DNA from: Holtermannia corniformis
Taxonomy: Eukaryota; Basidiomycota; Tremellomycetes; Holtermanniales
Reading direction: 5' to 3'
DNA: 64,000 bases
Assembly (NCBI GenBank): GCA_001599935.1
Contig: BCIJ01000002.1
Span: 37,811-101,810 of the forward strand
This document shows positions 22,373 to 33,240 of the stretch, in pieces; position 1 is the first letter of the stretch, and every line of letters begins with the position of its first letter. Both the position numbers and the translations under genes were made by a program. Under the pieces are notes generated by a model that ran no database searches, was not told where the DNA came from, and worked only from the letters and a program-made list of their open reading frames with translations.

Positions 22373-22844
22373 ATGGATAGCGGCAAGCGAGATGACTCTG
22401 GCCGGCGCGTGAGTCTTCTGGCTAAAGCAAGCGCGGCAGCGTGCTAATCGACTCCCAGACAAGCGTGATGAGTAGAGGCGCTCGTTCGCCTCCGCCTGTA
22501 GCTTTGGAGATAACTCGAAAGCCAGCCGTGCCAGACCAAGACGAAGCGGGCGAAATGAATAGAACTCCCGGCACTGCCGGACGCGAGTTCCGCTACGCGC
22601 AGCAGAGGACAACATCCCTGTTGATTCGTCACACTCCTAGCGCACCTGAAGCCAAACGGTGAGCATGTCTTCCTACGCGGCAAGGCGTGGAGCTGACCGC
22701 AGTTTCCTGATAGGCAGATTGAAGACTGAAGGAACTGGAACAGCGCTGGTGGCGCGAGGTCGTGGCTTGTACTGTCCCGGCGTCAATGCATTTGTAACTC
22801 GACTGCATGACTGCATGCATAAGCCAGGCTATAGCTCTCTATGA
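22373..22844 (+). CDS. Small unknown protein, three exons
   Basis: Not recognised. Exons 22373-22408, 22459-22658 and 22703-22844 join in frame to 125 residues. Introns are 50 and 44 nt with normal GT...AG ends; the second has CTGACCGCAG at its 3' end like neighbouring genes. The protein starts MDSGKRDDSGRR, continues SRGARSPPPVALEITRKP and EFRYAQQRTTSLLIRH, and ends CMHKPGYSSL. It is basic, has no membrane segment, and has a C-terminal part with GRGLYCPGVNAFVTRLHDC that looks folded. No single exon exceeds about 200 bases, so simple ORF scans miss it. The consistent splice signals support it; the function is unknown. Confidence 0.6.
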
Positions 22845-23001
22845 CATTAAACTGAGAGCTGACCGGTGACCGTCGCGCTCTAGGGTGCTCTCGACTGCTG
22901 CCACTTTGCCTCGTGGGGTTTGGCTGCCATCTTCTTCCCCGCACCGACACGTCGTCCAGCTACAGACTGTCATCACCTCGACAGCGTCAACCATTCATAC
23001 A

Positions 23002-23842
23002 ATGTGGCTGTCCGACACGCAGAGTGCGTTTTCATCAGACAATGTCGAGAAGCTGCTGACCGTGCCGTCTTCTTCGCGTCGTTTGCTCTCACACCACTTG
23101 CTCGTCTAACGTTGCGACTGTAGAGATTGGCATTGCCCTTGTGGCCTTTGGCATCTTCTTCATGTTCCTCGGTAAGTCCCTGTGCTGATTCGGGTCAAAG
23201 TCAGGAGCTGACAGTCTGCAGGCGTCATGCTGCTGTTCGACGGTGCCCTCCTCGCGCTCGGCAACGTCCGTCTCGTCATCCTCTTCGTCTGCCCAATCCT
23301 GACACCCTCACAGATCCTCTTCCTCTCGGGCTTACCGCTCCTCATCGGCCCAACCAAGACGTACTACTTTTTTCGGCGCAAGGAGAAATGGAGGGGCACT
23401 CTGTGCTTCTTTGGCGGTGTGTGAGTGATGCTGTATGCGTTCGGGATTACAGGCATGGACGAGCCGAGCCTCGGCTTGACATTGCCAAGAACGACGGCAC
23501 CGAGTCTGACTGTAGTCCGTCTGCTCCATGACTCAGACTGACCCCCCCAGCGTACTCGTGTTCGCCAAATACCCCATCACGGGCGTCATTATCGAGTTTA
23601 TCGGCTTCGTCGGGCTCTTTGGGTACGCCGTGGTGTTGCTTACCTGATCGCACACGACTCACCACGGCCGCAGCTCCTTCTTCCCCGTCATCCTGCAAGC
23701 TCTGCGCTCGACGCCGTTCATCGGCACGTTCCTCTCACTGCCCTACATCCGTCAGGTGCGTCTGTCACTTTAATCCACTGGTGTGCTGACGCTCATCCAG
23801 GCTGCAGACCGCTTAGCGGGCGTGAGACAGAGTGCTGTCTAG
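23002..23842 (+). CDS. GOT1: Golgi transport protein GOT1
   Basis: Small tetraspanning protein of COPII/Golgi membranes in ER-Golgi and endosome-Golgi transport. Seven exons (23002-23023, 23124-23171, 23222-23265, 23314-23420, 23551-23622, 23674-23755, 23801-23842) join to exactly 138 residues, the usual length. The N-terminus MWLSDTQKIGIALVAFGIFF matches the family, followed by LGVMLLFDGALLALGN, FLSGLPLLIGPTKT, and YPITGVIIEFIGFVGLFGSF-like segments. It ends AGVRQSAV. The first intron is 100 nt and the fourth 130 nt; the others are 44-51 nt. Confidence 0.96.
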
Positions 23843-24093
23843 CTCTCGACTGTGCGTTTGGTGCATGCATGGTGAAATCTAGCAATGCTTGCGAGTGGCC
23901 CAAGAGCAGCAAGATTACATGAGCAGCGCATCTATAGGCCTATACCGGGCTCTGAACCAAACCAAGACGAGCAAGACGTCGAATACAACAGGACAGGGCT
24001 CTAGGGTGGGTTGGAGAGTCGTGCGGTTATGAAAAGGTCGAAAGGGATGGAGTAGCGAGCGCAGGACTGGAGGGTAGCGCCGCCGACGCCAGG

Positions 24094-24731
24094 TCAATGC
24101 CGTGCGCCCGCCTGCCTAAAGGCGTCCCACTGATCCCTTGGCCGGCCACTCGCACTCGCAGCGTGCTCGTGTTCCTTCGCGTGCTCCTGCTGCGCCCACA
24201 GGCTCTTGAACGCATCGCTCGCAAACGCGTCCCCACCGGGCGGGCTCGCAGCGCGGGCCGTGACGTCTAGCATCTTGCGATGATACGACTGCGGATCGGG
24301 TTGTTGAGTGAATGCGACGGGGGCCGAGGGCAGGACCTCGGTGTGGTTCGGTAGCTGACCCTGTTGGTCGTGCATTGCACCGCTCGGAGCTGGACCGGGA
24401 CCGGCGCCAGCGCCAGCGCCAGGTGGGAACAAGAATGGCTGTGCGACCGGTGGCGAGTTCCAAGATGAAGCCGGGGCCGGTGGTGGGAGCGGTCCTGACC
24501 GAGTGAACGCGACGGGCGCACACTTGGTTGCAGGGATCGGGCGGTAAGGACCGGATTGCAGAGGAGGCGAGGCCGTAGCCTGCAACGTCGCTGCGAGCTT
24601 TGCCTGGACGTGACTCGATCAGCGCGGGCTTGACGACCACGGCGACGTACGTGCAGCGCCTTGAGGTCCTCGCCTTTACCAATGTTGGCGCCGGCCGAGA
24701 TGGTGGCGATCAAGTCTTCCATCGACGCCAT
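24094..24731 (-). CDS. Proline/alanine-rich protein, unknown
   Basis: Not recognised. Two exons (24651-24731 and 24094-24603, 47-nt intron) give 196 residues. The N-terminus MASMEDLIATISAGANIGKG followed by EDLKALHAKLAATLQ is predicted helical. The middle is disordered and rich in Pro, Gly and Ala (LPPPAPASSW, PPGAGAGAGPGPAP). The C-terminus KSLWAQQEHAKEHEHAASA is charged and ends QAGARH. Two repeated tetrads, APVAFT, occur at about residues 50 and 125. It might be an adaptor or small regulatory protein. It lies between convergent GOT1 and co-directional eS17. Confidence 0.65.
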
Positions 24732-25036
24732 GGCTGCTGTTGTCCAACAGAGGTCGAGACGGTCGTGGTGGAGAAAACGGCTCAATGTGGAGATAGCGTA
24801 CGGGGCCGCGCCGAGAGCGCTTCTAGCGTCCGAACCGGCGACGGCGATGAGTAGACTCGAAAGCAGTGGACAACGTATCGCACGATGGCAAAGCAGCTGC
24901 CATCTTATAGTTGACAGCCAGCGCGGCAAAGGAGACTGGTCAAAGGAACAGCAGCGGACCGGGCCGGACCCGAGCAAAGTCAGAGAGCCGTGGCATCCCA
25001 TCCTATCTGTACATTGCCAACTGCGCTCATGACAAT

Positions 25037-26122
25037 CTACGACCGGGGAGCGGCACCGGGCACGACGCGCTGCTTGCGCTCGCGGGGAGTGTAGGCCGAG
25101 ACGGCGACAACGTTGACGGGGAGGTCCATGCCGAGCGAGCGGAGGAGGTCCTGCGAGCGTTAGCGACTGATGCCATGGTATTGTAGTGGTGGGCTGGGTA
25201 GGCAATGGCACAGTGCTGAAAGCCAACGTCTAGCCGGCTGACGACTGTCCACTCTACCACCCGGCACTGTGAACGGCGTAATCGCGGCAAAGCGACTCGA
25301 CCACATGGATAGCTGACCATGATCCAACGACGGCAGCCAGCCTATCGCAAGCATCAAGCTGTAGCCAACCTGGGCCGCCGCCACGCTGCCTTGTGCAACA
25401 CCCAGCCTACCACCAAGGACCTAAACTCACCTTGGTCTCCTGGTCAACCTCGAGCGGGGCATCCGGGTTGGCGGCCAAAGCCGAAACCTCGGGCACGTAT
25501 TGGTCCTTGCGCTCACGCTCCTCCTCTTGGAGACGGAACGAGATGCCGCGAACGGGACCCTTTTGGATACGCTTCATCAAGTGGGTCGTGACTGCGATCG
25601 GTCAGTGTCGTTGTCACGGCAGGGCACGACATGACTGACAGCCAGAAATCTTGTTGCGAAGACGCTTGGACGGGACCTGGGCGACCTCATCGAGCAGACG
25701 CTTGTTGGTGCTGAACAGTGTCAGCGGGTGGTTGCATGTGGGGATTTTGGGAGGAGTAGGGATCGAGAGAGATCCGCTGGGATGCAATGGATCGTACGCA
25801 GATCAAAACCACCTCCCTCAAGCCGTGAGGCTAGGGTGCAGCGATTGTGCGTACGCCCGAGATCCCAAGATGTATCTCACACCCCGTCCATGCCTCCTGC
25901 CGTTTGTCCGCTTCCAACTGATACCCACTGAAAGTCGAGGGTGAGGCGGGGGTAGTAGCGCTCAATGAGAACCCTGGAAGCGCGCTTGACGGTCTTGGTG
26001 CGTACACGGCCCTATGCAGTCGATCAGCACGCCGTTTGTCTACCGAGCGAGAGACAACGCCAGAGTCGACCGGGTCAATGCGTCCTCTGGCGTGTTCTTG
26101 GCTGGTTGTCCCGACGTACCAT
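25037..26122 (-). CDS. RPS17: Small-subunit ribosomal protein eS17
   Basis: Structural protein of the 40S ribosomal subunit. The first exon is only the ATG (26120-26122), a layout common in ribosomal genes; splicing gives [10 protein letters not shown]. Then come [56 protein letters not shown] and [17 protein letters not shown], all diagnostic. The last exon is [20 protein letters not shown] and ends PGAAPRS at the stop at 25037. Introns here are unusually long for the window; the last is 280 nt (25151-25430) and another is over 200 nt. Promoter motifs shared with the eS6/uS15 region lie at 26238-26279. Confidence 0.97.
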
Positions 26123-26237
26123 GATGTATAGTCGTCTTGAAGTGCTATCACCGCTTCACTCGAGTTTGACAGCAACAAGGACAGCACCGACCAGCGGGAT
26201 CAAAACTCGCACGGGTTTTTCTGGGGTTGAGCGCCGT

Positions 26238-26279
26238 CGGCGTTTCGGGGTTTTGCCGAAAGTGGCGGTTTGGCGCGGC
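26238..26279. promoter_or_regulatory. Ribosomal-gene promoter module (eS17)
   Basis: Holds CGGCGTTTCGGGGTTTTG (26238-26255) and AGTGGCGGTTTGGCGCGGC (26261-26279), 116-157 bases upstream of the eS17 ATG. Near copies of both lie upstream of eS6 (35708-35745), in the same orientation to the gene but in reversed order. Shared structure at co-regulated genes suggests a ribosomal-protein promoter element. Confidence 0.5.
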
Positions 26280-26441
26280 AGCGCAACGGGTGCGGCTGAG
26301 TTTGCATGGAAACAGCAGACGATGCACACGCTGACATTGTACATGAAAAGTGATACTGACACTGCATGCGTGCTATACTTTTGATCACACTAACTGGCTG
26401 CTCTCACTCTACCTCACACCGTAACAGGGACCGCACGCACT

Positions 26442-27266
26442 TCATCGTCCGTCAACCGCCAAGGCCGCCAACCTATCCATCGCATCAGCCACCAATCTCG
26501 CAGTCACGGCCAACTCACAAGTCAGGTTCGTCAGCATCCCGCGATCCCAGTCAGACCACAGTCTCGGCTCGCCACCCAGATCGGCGGCAGACGACTCGTG
26601 GCCTTTACCATATCGCGATAGGATAATGTCGGCCACGTCTTGCAGCGTGAACCCGGATTTGGAGGGCGCGAGGATCGGGTCGATCGCCCATGTCTGCGCG
26701 TGATCAGCCTAGCTGAGGGACGGACAAAGGGCTGACCTCGATATGGTCTCGGTGCGGCCGTTGGGCGTTGAACGCTTCGGTCCGTGTCAAGACACAGCCG
26801 CCAGCCGTCGGCTCGCCAAGACGGAGCAAGCTGGATCCCTCCGACGCAACCGGCACCTCGTCAAGCTTGACCATTGCCCTGCACCATCAGTCACGCCCAC
26901 CTGGACCTCGACCCACCTCGAATGAATACACCTCACGACCCCAAGCGGCACCACGACCTTTCTCAACTCGCGCTCACCCGCCCGTCTCCACTTGGTCCGC
27001 CTTCCCACCGCCTTGCCCTGTTCATCGACCGCTTCAAACGTCCGGGGCACCAAGACGGCCCAAGGAGCCTGCATCTGGAAAAAGCAGCTGCCGAGGCTGA
27101 TCTCGTTTGCGCCCTGTTCCGCCGCGCGGTCCGCCCAGAGCCGACACGTCTGGGCGAGCGCGGTGCGTGTATGCGGGGTACTATCGACCAGGACGCTGTC
27201 GAGTAGATGCGGGAACGGCGATTGCTCGCTGAACACCACGTCGGTCATCTTCACCACTTGGGTCAT
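26442..27266 (-). CDS. F-box-like protein, unknown substrate
   Basis: Start at ATG 27266 (MTQVVKMTDVVFSEQSPFPH). The N-terminal stretch HLLDSVLVDSTPHTRTALAQ followed by TCRLWADRAAEQGANEISLG resembles a degenerate F-box. A 52-nt intron, chosen to keep frame, gives GVVRAMVKLDEVPVASEGS. A second intron near 26700 leads to TWAIDPILAPSKSGFTLQDV and the C-terminal part with LWSDWDRGMLTNL, ending ALAVDGR. Length about 235 residues. It is the first of a local group of related genes. I do not know its partner; F-box proteins usually recruit substrates to an SCF ubiquitin ligase. Confidence 0.6.
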
Positions 27267-27837
27267 GTTGCGACTCGGCGCCTTACCGTGAAAGACTTAT
27301 ACCGCCGCCAACGCCCATCTCACCCGCGAGCTCAATGGATCCACGCCTGGTCTTTCTCAACGCTATCAAGGGTGCTCGCTCTCAGCATGACAAAGGACCG
27401 AGAGAACAGACATGGCGTCGGACTCGAAAGGACCATGCGACAACCGGGAATCTGCATCCTTTATGCTAATATCCTTGAAACGGGCATCTGAGGCGGAATG
27501 AACATAGCGGAGTCGCGTTCAGTACCGGACAGACGTGGTGCTGAGGTGTGTCTGGAGGATCAGACACAGGCGGTCTATTTCGCGATACCAGGCTGTCACG
27601 CGCCGGCACTGTGCAACAACCATGAGCACAAACATGTCATCACTCGAGGAAGCAGTCGACGCACCCCAGCCTGGTACGTAGTCTCTCACCGGCGCATTCC
27701 CACTGCCGCCACAAGTGCCACTGCCACTGCGCGGGGCACCGCCTCCCGCACAAACTCGATTCACGCATTGGCCTATTGTTCGCCCTGTTCCACCACGCCA
27801 TGATTCAACGTCTACTCCAACCACCACTGCACTTACC
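27267..27837. other. Divergent intergenic region between two F-box-like genes
   Basis: About 570 bases with only short overlapping open frames on both strands. I see no splice-consistent gene, no tRNA-like fold and no clear promoter motif. Confidence 0.5.
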
Positions 27838-29288
27838 ATGTCGCTACTCGAGATCTCCTCGGATCAGGATGACCAGCCAGCGATCCCGGCCGTCACTCGC
27901 GTTCTGGCCACTTCCGAACTCCTGGACATGATCATTTCCTACGCGGCCCTGACGTCTCCCGATGCGGAGATGCGAGCATACGCGAGCGTCTCCCTAGCAT
28001 TCTGCAAGGCTGTCTCGAGCAAGCGGTGGCGCACGGTCGAGGTGCGCAGGGTTGGGAGTGAGAATCGACTTGGGTTTGTCATTGCTCTCCGAGTAGGTCA
28101 TTGATCCATCGGCCGCCCTCTCACATTCCATACAGAAATCATACGCACCATCAGGCGGGCCAGGTCATTTCAAGACGCGATTCGTTCGCCTGCCGAGCGA
28201 AGATTCGAGTGAGCGACACTCTCTGCACTTGCCCGCGCATCTCATTGACAATCTTAGAATGGTTCCGTGCCTATCGACTGCTCACGCGAGTCGTCAAGCT
28301 CGATGGATCGCCTATCACATACGAGATGGCTGCCTACCGCCGAATCCTGTCAAACTTTCCCAACCTTCGCCAGGTCATTTGCGAGCACAGAGATCCTGAA
28401 ACGGAGGGACGTGCCCTCAGCAACTCTTGCAACATCGAGTTTTTCGTAAACGCCAGTCCTAGCATCCAAGGCATACCGCAGGCACCCTTTTCGCACTGGG
28501 TTTTGCAGCGCGTCGCACTGTGGGATCTTCCCGCAAGCACATGGTACCTGCTGCAACAGGTACAGTCGCGCGGCCTGGTATCCGGGCCACCCCGATTGAC
28601 CAGGCTGGCGTTGTCGCTAGAATTCAAAGCGAGCCAACTCGGATGCAGGCTTGCTTCCTTTGGCCTGCCGCTGTCACAAATCACCCATCTCAATCTGTGG
28701 TCGCAATTGACCAATGAGGAACTCAGGCATGTCGTGCGTGAGACCCCTCATCTGGAGAAGCTCTGCCTTACGCCGCAAAAACCCCCGGATCTCGGCGTGT
28801 TGCAAGCCTTTCGTGCCCACTGTCCGAGGCTCAACGACCTGTGTTTCGATATCGAACTCGACGCAGACGCCCTTTCGAGCGGCTGCGACCCATTGCTGTC
28901 TGTCGATGAAGCGTTATCAGCTCTCGCCGGCTTGCCGCTGCAGGAACTGCGAACCTTGGCGAGTTGGCAGGACCCGGTGGATGATACGAAGGCGAACGAC
29001 GCATCTGTGTTCTTCCCGCACATGCGTCACGTACGCATCTATTCCACCGAAGACATACAAGATGTTCAACCAACCAACATTATCGCTCTTACCAAAATGG
29101 AAGCCTGCGCTCGATACTTCCCGACCGCCTGCAATGTCGAATTCGGGCACGCCGAGCCCCGGTTCGACACGATTGACGATGTCGATGACGCCAGCGAAGT
29201 ACACACTATCGACACGGTGATCATGGCGGCTGGTAGGGTGACTACGAAGCTTGGTTGGGTGCAGGTCCTGAACATATTCGACGACTAG
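27838..29288 (+). CDS. F-box/LRR-like protein (family member A)
   Basis: Probable substrate-recognition protein of an SCF ubiquitin ligase. Exons 27838-28092, 28175-28208 and 28258-29288 join to 439 residues. F-box-like N-terminus: ELLDMIISYAALTSPDAEMR then AYASVSLAFCKAVSSKRWRT. The rest shows leucine-rich-repeat spacing, for example ILSNFPNLRQVICEH, LPLSQITHLNLW, VVRETPHLEKLCL and LSALAGLPLQELRTL. It ends VQVLNIFDD. The middle 34-base exon (RFVRLPSEDS) has an exact counterpart of 28 bases in the next gene, which supports the splice model and the paralogy. Confidence 0.75.
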
Positions 29289-29612
29289 GTGAGCGGGGGT
29301 CCTGCAGAGCGTACCAGACGCTCACGATCCTTCAGATCCGGGGGTTATCGGTTCTATCGACCTCTGAGCCCGCACCACTCGGGAGGAACGAGGATCCTGA
29401 CAGAAGGAGCGTATGCGCTGGCTCTCATGGCGGTACTAAGCACGATGCAAATGCAACGCGTGACGAAGGATCCAGTAGCGTCGAGTGACTTGCCCCTCGA
29501 CGGCCACTGCACGCGGCCTTTGGCATCCTTTGTTTGCGAGCTAGCCGCCTCAAGGCTCACGGCCATTGCCAGGACACTGCTTCGCGAACCCACCGCGTGA
29601 GCCGTACCGAAC
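29289..29612. other. Intergenic region between F-box-like paralogues
   Basis: About 320 bases between tandem genes. Only short frames occur; no recognisable motif. Confidence 0.5.
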
Positions 29613-30918
29613 ATGTCAGCCTGCGTAGACGACCCAGTGGGGCGCGTACTCGGCAATCCCAAGCTCATCGACCTCATCGTAACGCACGCGGCGAACACCG
29701 CTTCAAGTAAAGAGTTGCGGGCGTACGCGTCCGTATCCTATGCGTTCTGGAAGGCAGCGGCGGGCAAGCAGTGGCGAGACGTTCACGTCTCCTCGTCAGG
29801 CGAGCGTCACTTTATGAGTCTCAAGGTGGGTGGAGAATACTGTGGCTTGGCTCACACAATACTGCAGATCCGCCTACCTCAGACCGATCCGATATGTGAA
29901 GTGTACGACTATCAGCCCCTTCCAACTCATGCAGGCGAGTCAGGTGGAGATTGGCTGAATGCTGATCAACGCAGATTGGCTGGACCTCTACTGCCAGCAC
30001 ACCAGAGTTATTCACATTAACGACTCGCCGCTCGATTATCCTCTCGTCTTCATCCGCAGCCTGCTTGATCGCTTTCCCAAGCTTCGGTGCATCACGTACT
30101 CCCGTTGCGAATTCATCGCATTCCACCTTACGGCTTCCATCACCTTCATCGTCGATCGCGATGCTAGGCTGGGGGCGTCTATGCCATTTGCGAGATGGCA
30201 ATTGGACAGACTGATACTGCGCCAGCCACACGCCGTCCCTAACCTTGACTACCGTCAAGTGCTGGCGGTGGTGACAGGAATGGCCACGGAGGCTCCTCGA
30301 CTGTGCGGTCTGCTTCTGCAAAACTTCGAGTCAGCCCAAGGCAGCCTTGCGGAGCATGCGCTTCGCTTGGGCTTGGACCTGTCCCAGCTCGAGAGTCTCA
30401 CGATCACCACGTCAACCGCATCAAACGAAGATCTTGTTCTCATGCTCAACCATACGCCGCAATTAGAGGAGCTGACGCTCCTTCCGAACCGCCCGCACGA
30501 CACTGCCATCCTCGAAGCACTGGCAAACGGGTGTCGCAGACTTCGCAAGCTGCTTTATGAAGTCAGCGAATATCGTCGCCTTGACAGCTTGGACGCCGTG
30601 CCCCTCGGCAAGACTTTCGAGGTGCTTGCGACGCTACCACTCGAGGAGTTGATGATCATGACCCGCTGGGTCACGGGCGCTACGGGCGGTGACGCTGCAA
30701 TGGCAGGGCTCGCCGTTTTGCCCTACCTGACAAGGCTGGCCCTCCATCTGGTAGATCAGCAAGAGATACCGTTGGCCGACTTGGAAGTCGTCGCGCACAA
30801 CGTCCCAGCAGCCTGTCAAGTGGAGATCCGTTATTGCTTGCTCTCCGACAACCTTGGCCACCACGCATATCTCGAAGGCGTCGTTGAGTCTCAACCTGGA
30901 TGGCTGAGGCAGGTTTGA
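29613..30918 (+). CDS. F-box/LRR-like protein (family member B)
   Basis: Tandem paralogue of the gene at 27838-29288. Exons 29613-29825, 29868-29895 and 29975-30918 join to 394 residues. The N-terminus KLIDLIVTHAANTASSKELR then AYASVSYAFWKAAAGKQWRD aligns with member A almost column by column. LRR-like segments follow: LLDRFPKLRCITYS, LDLSQLESLTIT, MLNHTPQLEELTLL and LATLPLEELMIM. It ends SQPGWLRQV. Same three-exon structure with a tiny middle exon (IRLPQTDPI). The function is inferred from the F-box/LRR pattern only. Confidence 0.75.
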
Positions 30919-30999
30919 AAACCATGTGAGTAGACAACCATCGGATGTCCAAGACTGAAACGACTGCAGCTTGGCAGCTTGGCAGCCAAGTGCCTGGAC

Positions 31000-32013
31000 T
31001 TGCTGTTGTACGCACTGTCAAGGCGTGATCCTCGGGGCCGATCGATTTGCGGGTGGGGTTGTAGATGAAGTGCAGTCTGCACAGACCCAGACAGTTATGC
31101 GAGAGCGCTTGCAGTAGCGAAGCGGATGGAGACGCATTGTTGACCGTGAGCTGCCTCAGATGAGGGCTGTTAATGATGTGGATCAATTTGTCCTCGCTTG
31201 AAGTCTTCATGGAGGAGATCGAGCTTTGTGATGGTTGAAAGGTCAAGGCCAAAACGAGCGACTCTTTCTTGCGTTTTGCCATTCTTGTCGTGGTAGCACA
31301 AAACGGAGCGCACAGATATCCGAGATATAGCTTCGACCAACCCGCACGTCTGAAGCTTGTCGCCGAGGTTGTAGGCAGGCATCCCTCCACTGAACAACAG
31401 CGATAGCTCCTTCACCTCACAGTGAGAGAATGGGGCGCGTTCGCCATCGCCATCGCCGGCGCCATCGTCTCGATCAACGAAGTTGTAAAGTTCGAGGTAG
31501 GTGTCGAAGTAGCGCTTGTCATCATCGAGCAGCCTGGCAGTGACGCGATTGAGATTTGGGACGAGGCTAAACATCATTCGGAAGTGTGCCGCGTTGTAGG
31601 AGAACAGCGGCATGTGAAGCCGTACTTCAGTCGTGAGCGCCTTGCCGATCGAGCCACTGTGTTAACTGTCAGTCTGCATGCGCAGCTAACACTCGGCACC
31701 TACCTGCGGCAGTCGGTAGGATCATGATACTCGGGCTCGAGAATTGTATAGCCCGGGTCGTCTTCTGGCTGCAGCAGCAGTCAGCAACAGCAGCCGAGCA
31801 AGCTTGAACGAACCGCGAGAGTAAACTGAGCCACGCCCTATGAACAGAGTGAGACATCAAGCACTGTCTTGCACAGACGGTGCTGCTCCGCGCGGGACAC
31901 CATCGACCACTCTCGAATCTGCTTGCGGGTCTCGCGGTAGGCGGCGTATGACACCAGCAGGATGGGGTCGGAGAGCACTTGGTGGCTCGCAGAATTCGAT
32001 AGCGTTGCCATCG
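31000..32013 (-). pseudogene. Decayed F-box/LRR-like paralogue (member C)
   Basis: The minus strand starts at ATG 32013 (MATLSNSASHQVLSDPILLV), with an F-box-like region SYAAYRETRKQIREWSMVSR. A middle exon contains PGYTILEPEYHDPTDC, and the third exon has MMFSLVPNLNRVTARLLDDD and FGLDLSTITKLDLL. Near 31195-31215 the homology switches frame: codons up to KLDLL are in one frame and SSEDKLIHIINSPHLRQLTV in another, one base extra against members A and B. No GT...AG intron can repair it. Homology stops after CRLHFIYNPTRKS near 31040, so the C-terminal third of the family is missing. The end abuts the 3' end of member B. Confidence 0.6.
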
Positions 32014-33240
32014 TTGACAGCGACTCGCAATGGTGGTTGTGCGTAGACGCAGAGGGTCGAAGTGCGAACCAAGGGACCGTACGGATCGGCACAGGCGTGC
32101 ATGGGACAGAGGTGGTAGGACAGCATGCACTGCAGGACAAGGCGAGGCAGACAGGGCGACGATCTCCAAGCTAAGCCCGTCAGCGGTCCTGGCGTACTCG
32201 ATGCTTTTTGGATCGAGGGGATCTACGGCGCAGATTGACGTGGTGGATCAGATGCCTATCGAAAACGTAGTTTGGATGGAATGTTCGGTGCCGGTGGTGC
32301 GCTTCGGACGTTGAAAATTGATTCGACATATGCACCGTCGGTCCGGTGCGACGCGGAGCATGCTTGGTGCGGACGGGTCTGGGGTCTGACCTCTGGTTTG
32401 AGAGGGTCCCGGCTGCCGTGATCGAGAGAGAAAGGGGACGTTGCATGGGGTGATAGCGCTCGTTCTTGCAGTTGGTCGGTTGCTAGTTGAGATGAGTGGC
32501 TGGGCTGACAAAAGGTGGTGCGTCGTGATGGCGGTCTCGAGTCGGATTGGATGAAATGACGGCTGCCGGGATAGAGAGAAGTGACGAACTGGTCTGTTGT
32601 AGCTGTCATATTTCTTCCCTATTACACGACTTTCGTCGCCAATCCGCTCGTTCACGGCTGCCTGGATCAGCGTGTAGGCACTACGGATCAGTGGGCGTCA
32701 CTGAATCCGTGGTGTTAACGTTGTGAACGTGAAGTACTTCGCGAGGTCGACTGGCCACGTGAAATCGCATTTCAGAACTATCATATGATTTTTCGTTTTT
32801 CGCGAAATTTCGGCCAAGTCCCTCGTTTTGACCCATTCCCGGCTGCCGGGATCAGTAGAGAGAGGGTGCATCGATGGCCTGGTTCTTGACTAAACCTACG
32901 ACTCTCACAAGCGTGCGATCCCGAGGAATCGAGGGCGATCAGCACCTCGGATCGTTTGGACACCGACTGATGAGGCGCTTCGTCTCCCAACTGGAGACAG
33001 CTTGGCGTTTATCTCGCCCAGCAGAGGTCCTGTCTCCAAACGCTTTGCCGAGGCCGGTGACGTCCATGTTCGCTTAGGACGTCAGCTAGTAGACGGCCCA
33101 TACTATACGAGTGTGTCAATGATTGCAAGCGGGATAGTGGCGGCGACGGGCAGCTTCCGGGGGAGCATGAACACAATAGTCCTGTCTCGCTGTGCTCGAT
33201 ATCAAGTAGACACGGATGTCAAAGAACGCGTATAGGTGCA
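32014..33240. other. Gene-poor region with dispersed short repeats
   Basis: About 1.2 kb without a convincing gene. It holds four copies of a CGGCTGCCGGGAT-like unit followed by an AGAGAGA tract (see repeat entry). Open frames here lack family matches and splice support. Confidence 0.6.
32410..32862 (+). repeat. Four dispersed CGGCTGCCGGGAT(C)-AGAGAGA units
   Basis: Units begin near 32410 (CGGCTGCCGTGATCGAGAGA), 32560 (CGGCTGCCGGGATAGAGAGA), 32655 (CGGCTGCCTGGATCAG) and 32840 (CGGCTGCCGGGATCAGTAGA). The first and last also share a following ACG/GCATGG-like stretch and GTTCTTG. Spacing is irregular (about 150, 95 and 185 bases). They could be relics of a small mobile element or protein-binding sites. 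Confidence 0.55.

Noticed and set aside
25151..25430. snoRNA in the eS17 intron
   Set aside because: Only a partial C-box-like TTGATGC is seen, with no matching D box and no clear terminal stem.
30680..30950. C-terminal extension of the inverted F-box-like paralogue
   Set aside because: The frame continues but is antisense to the intact neighbour and shows no family homology.
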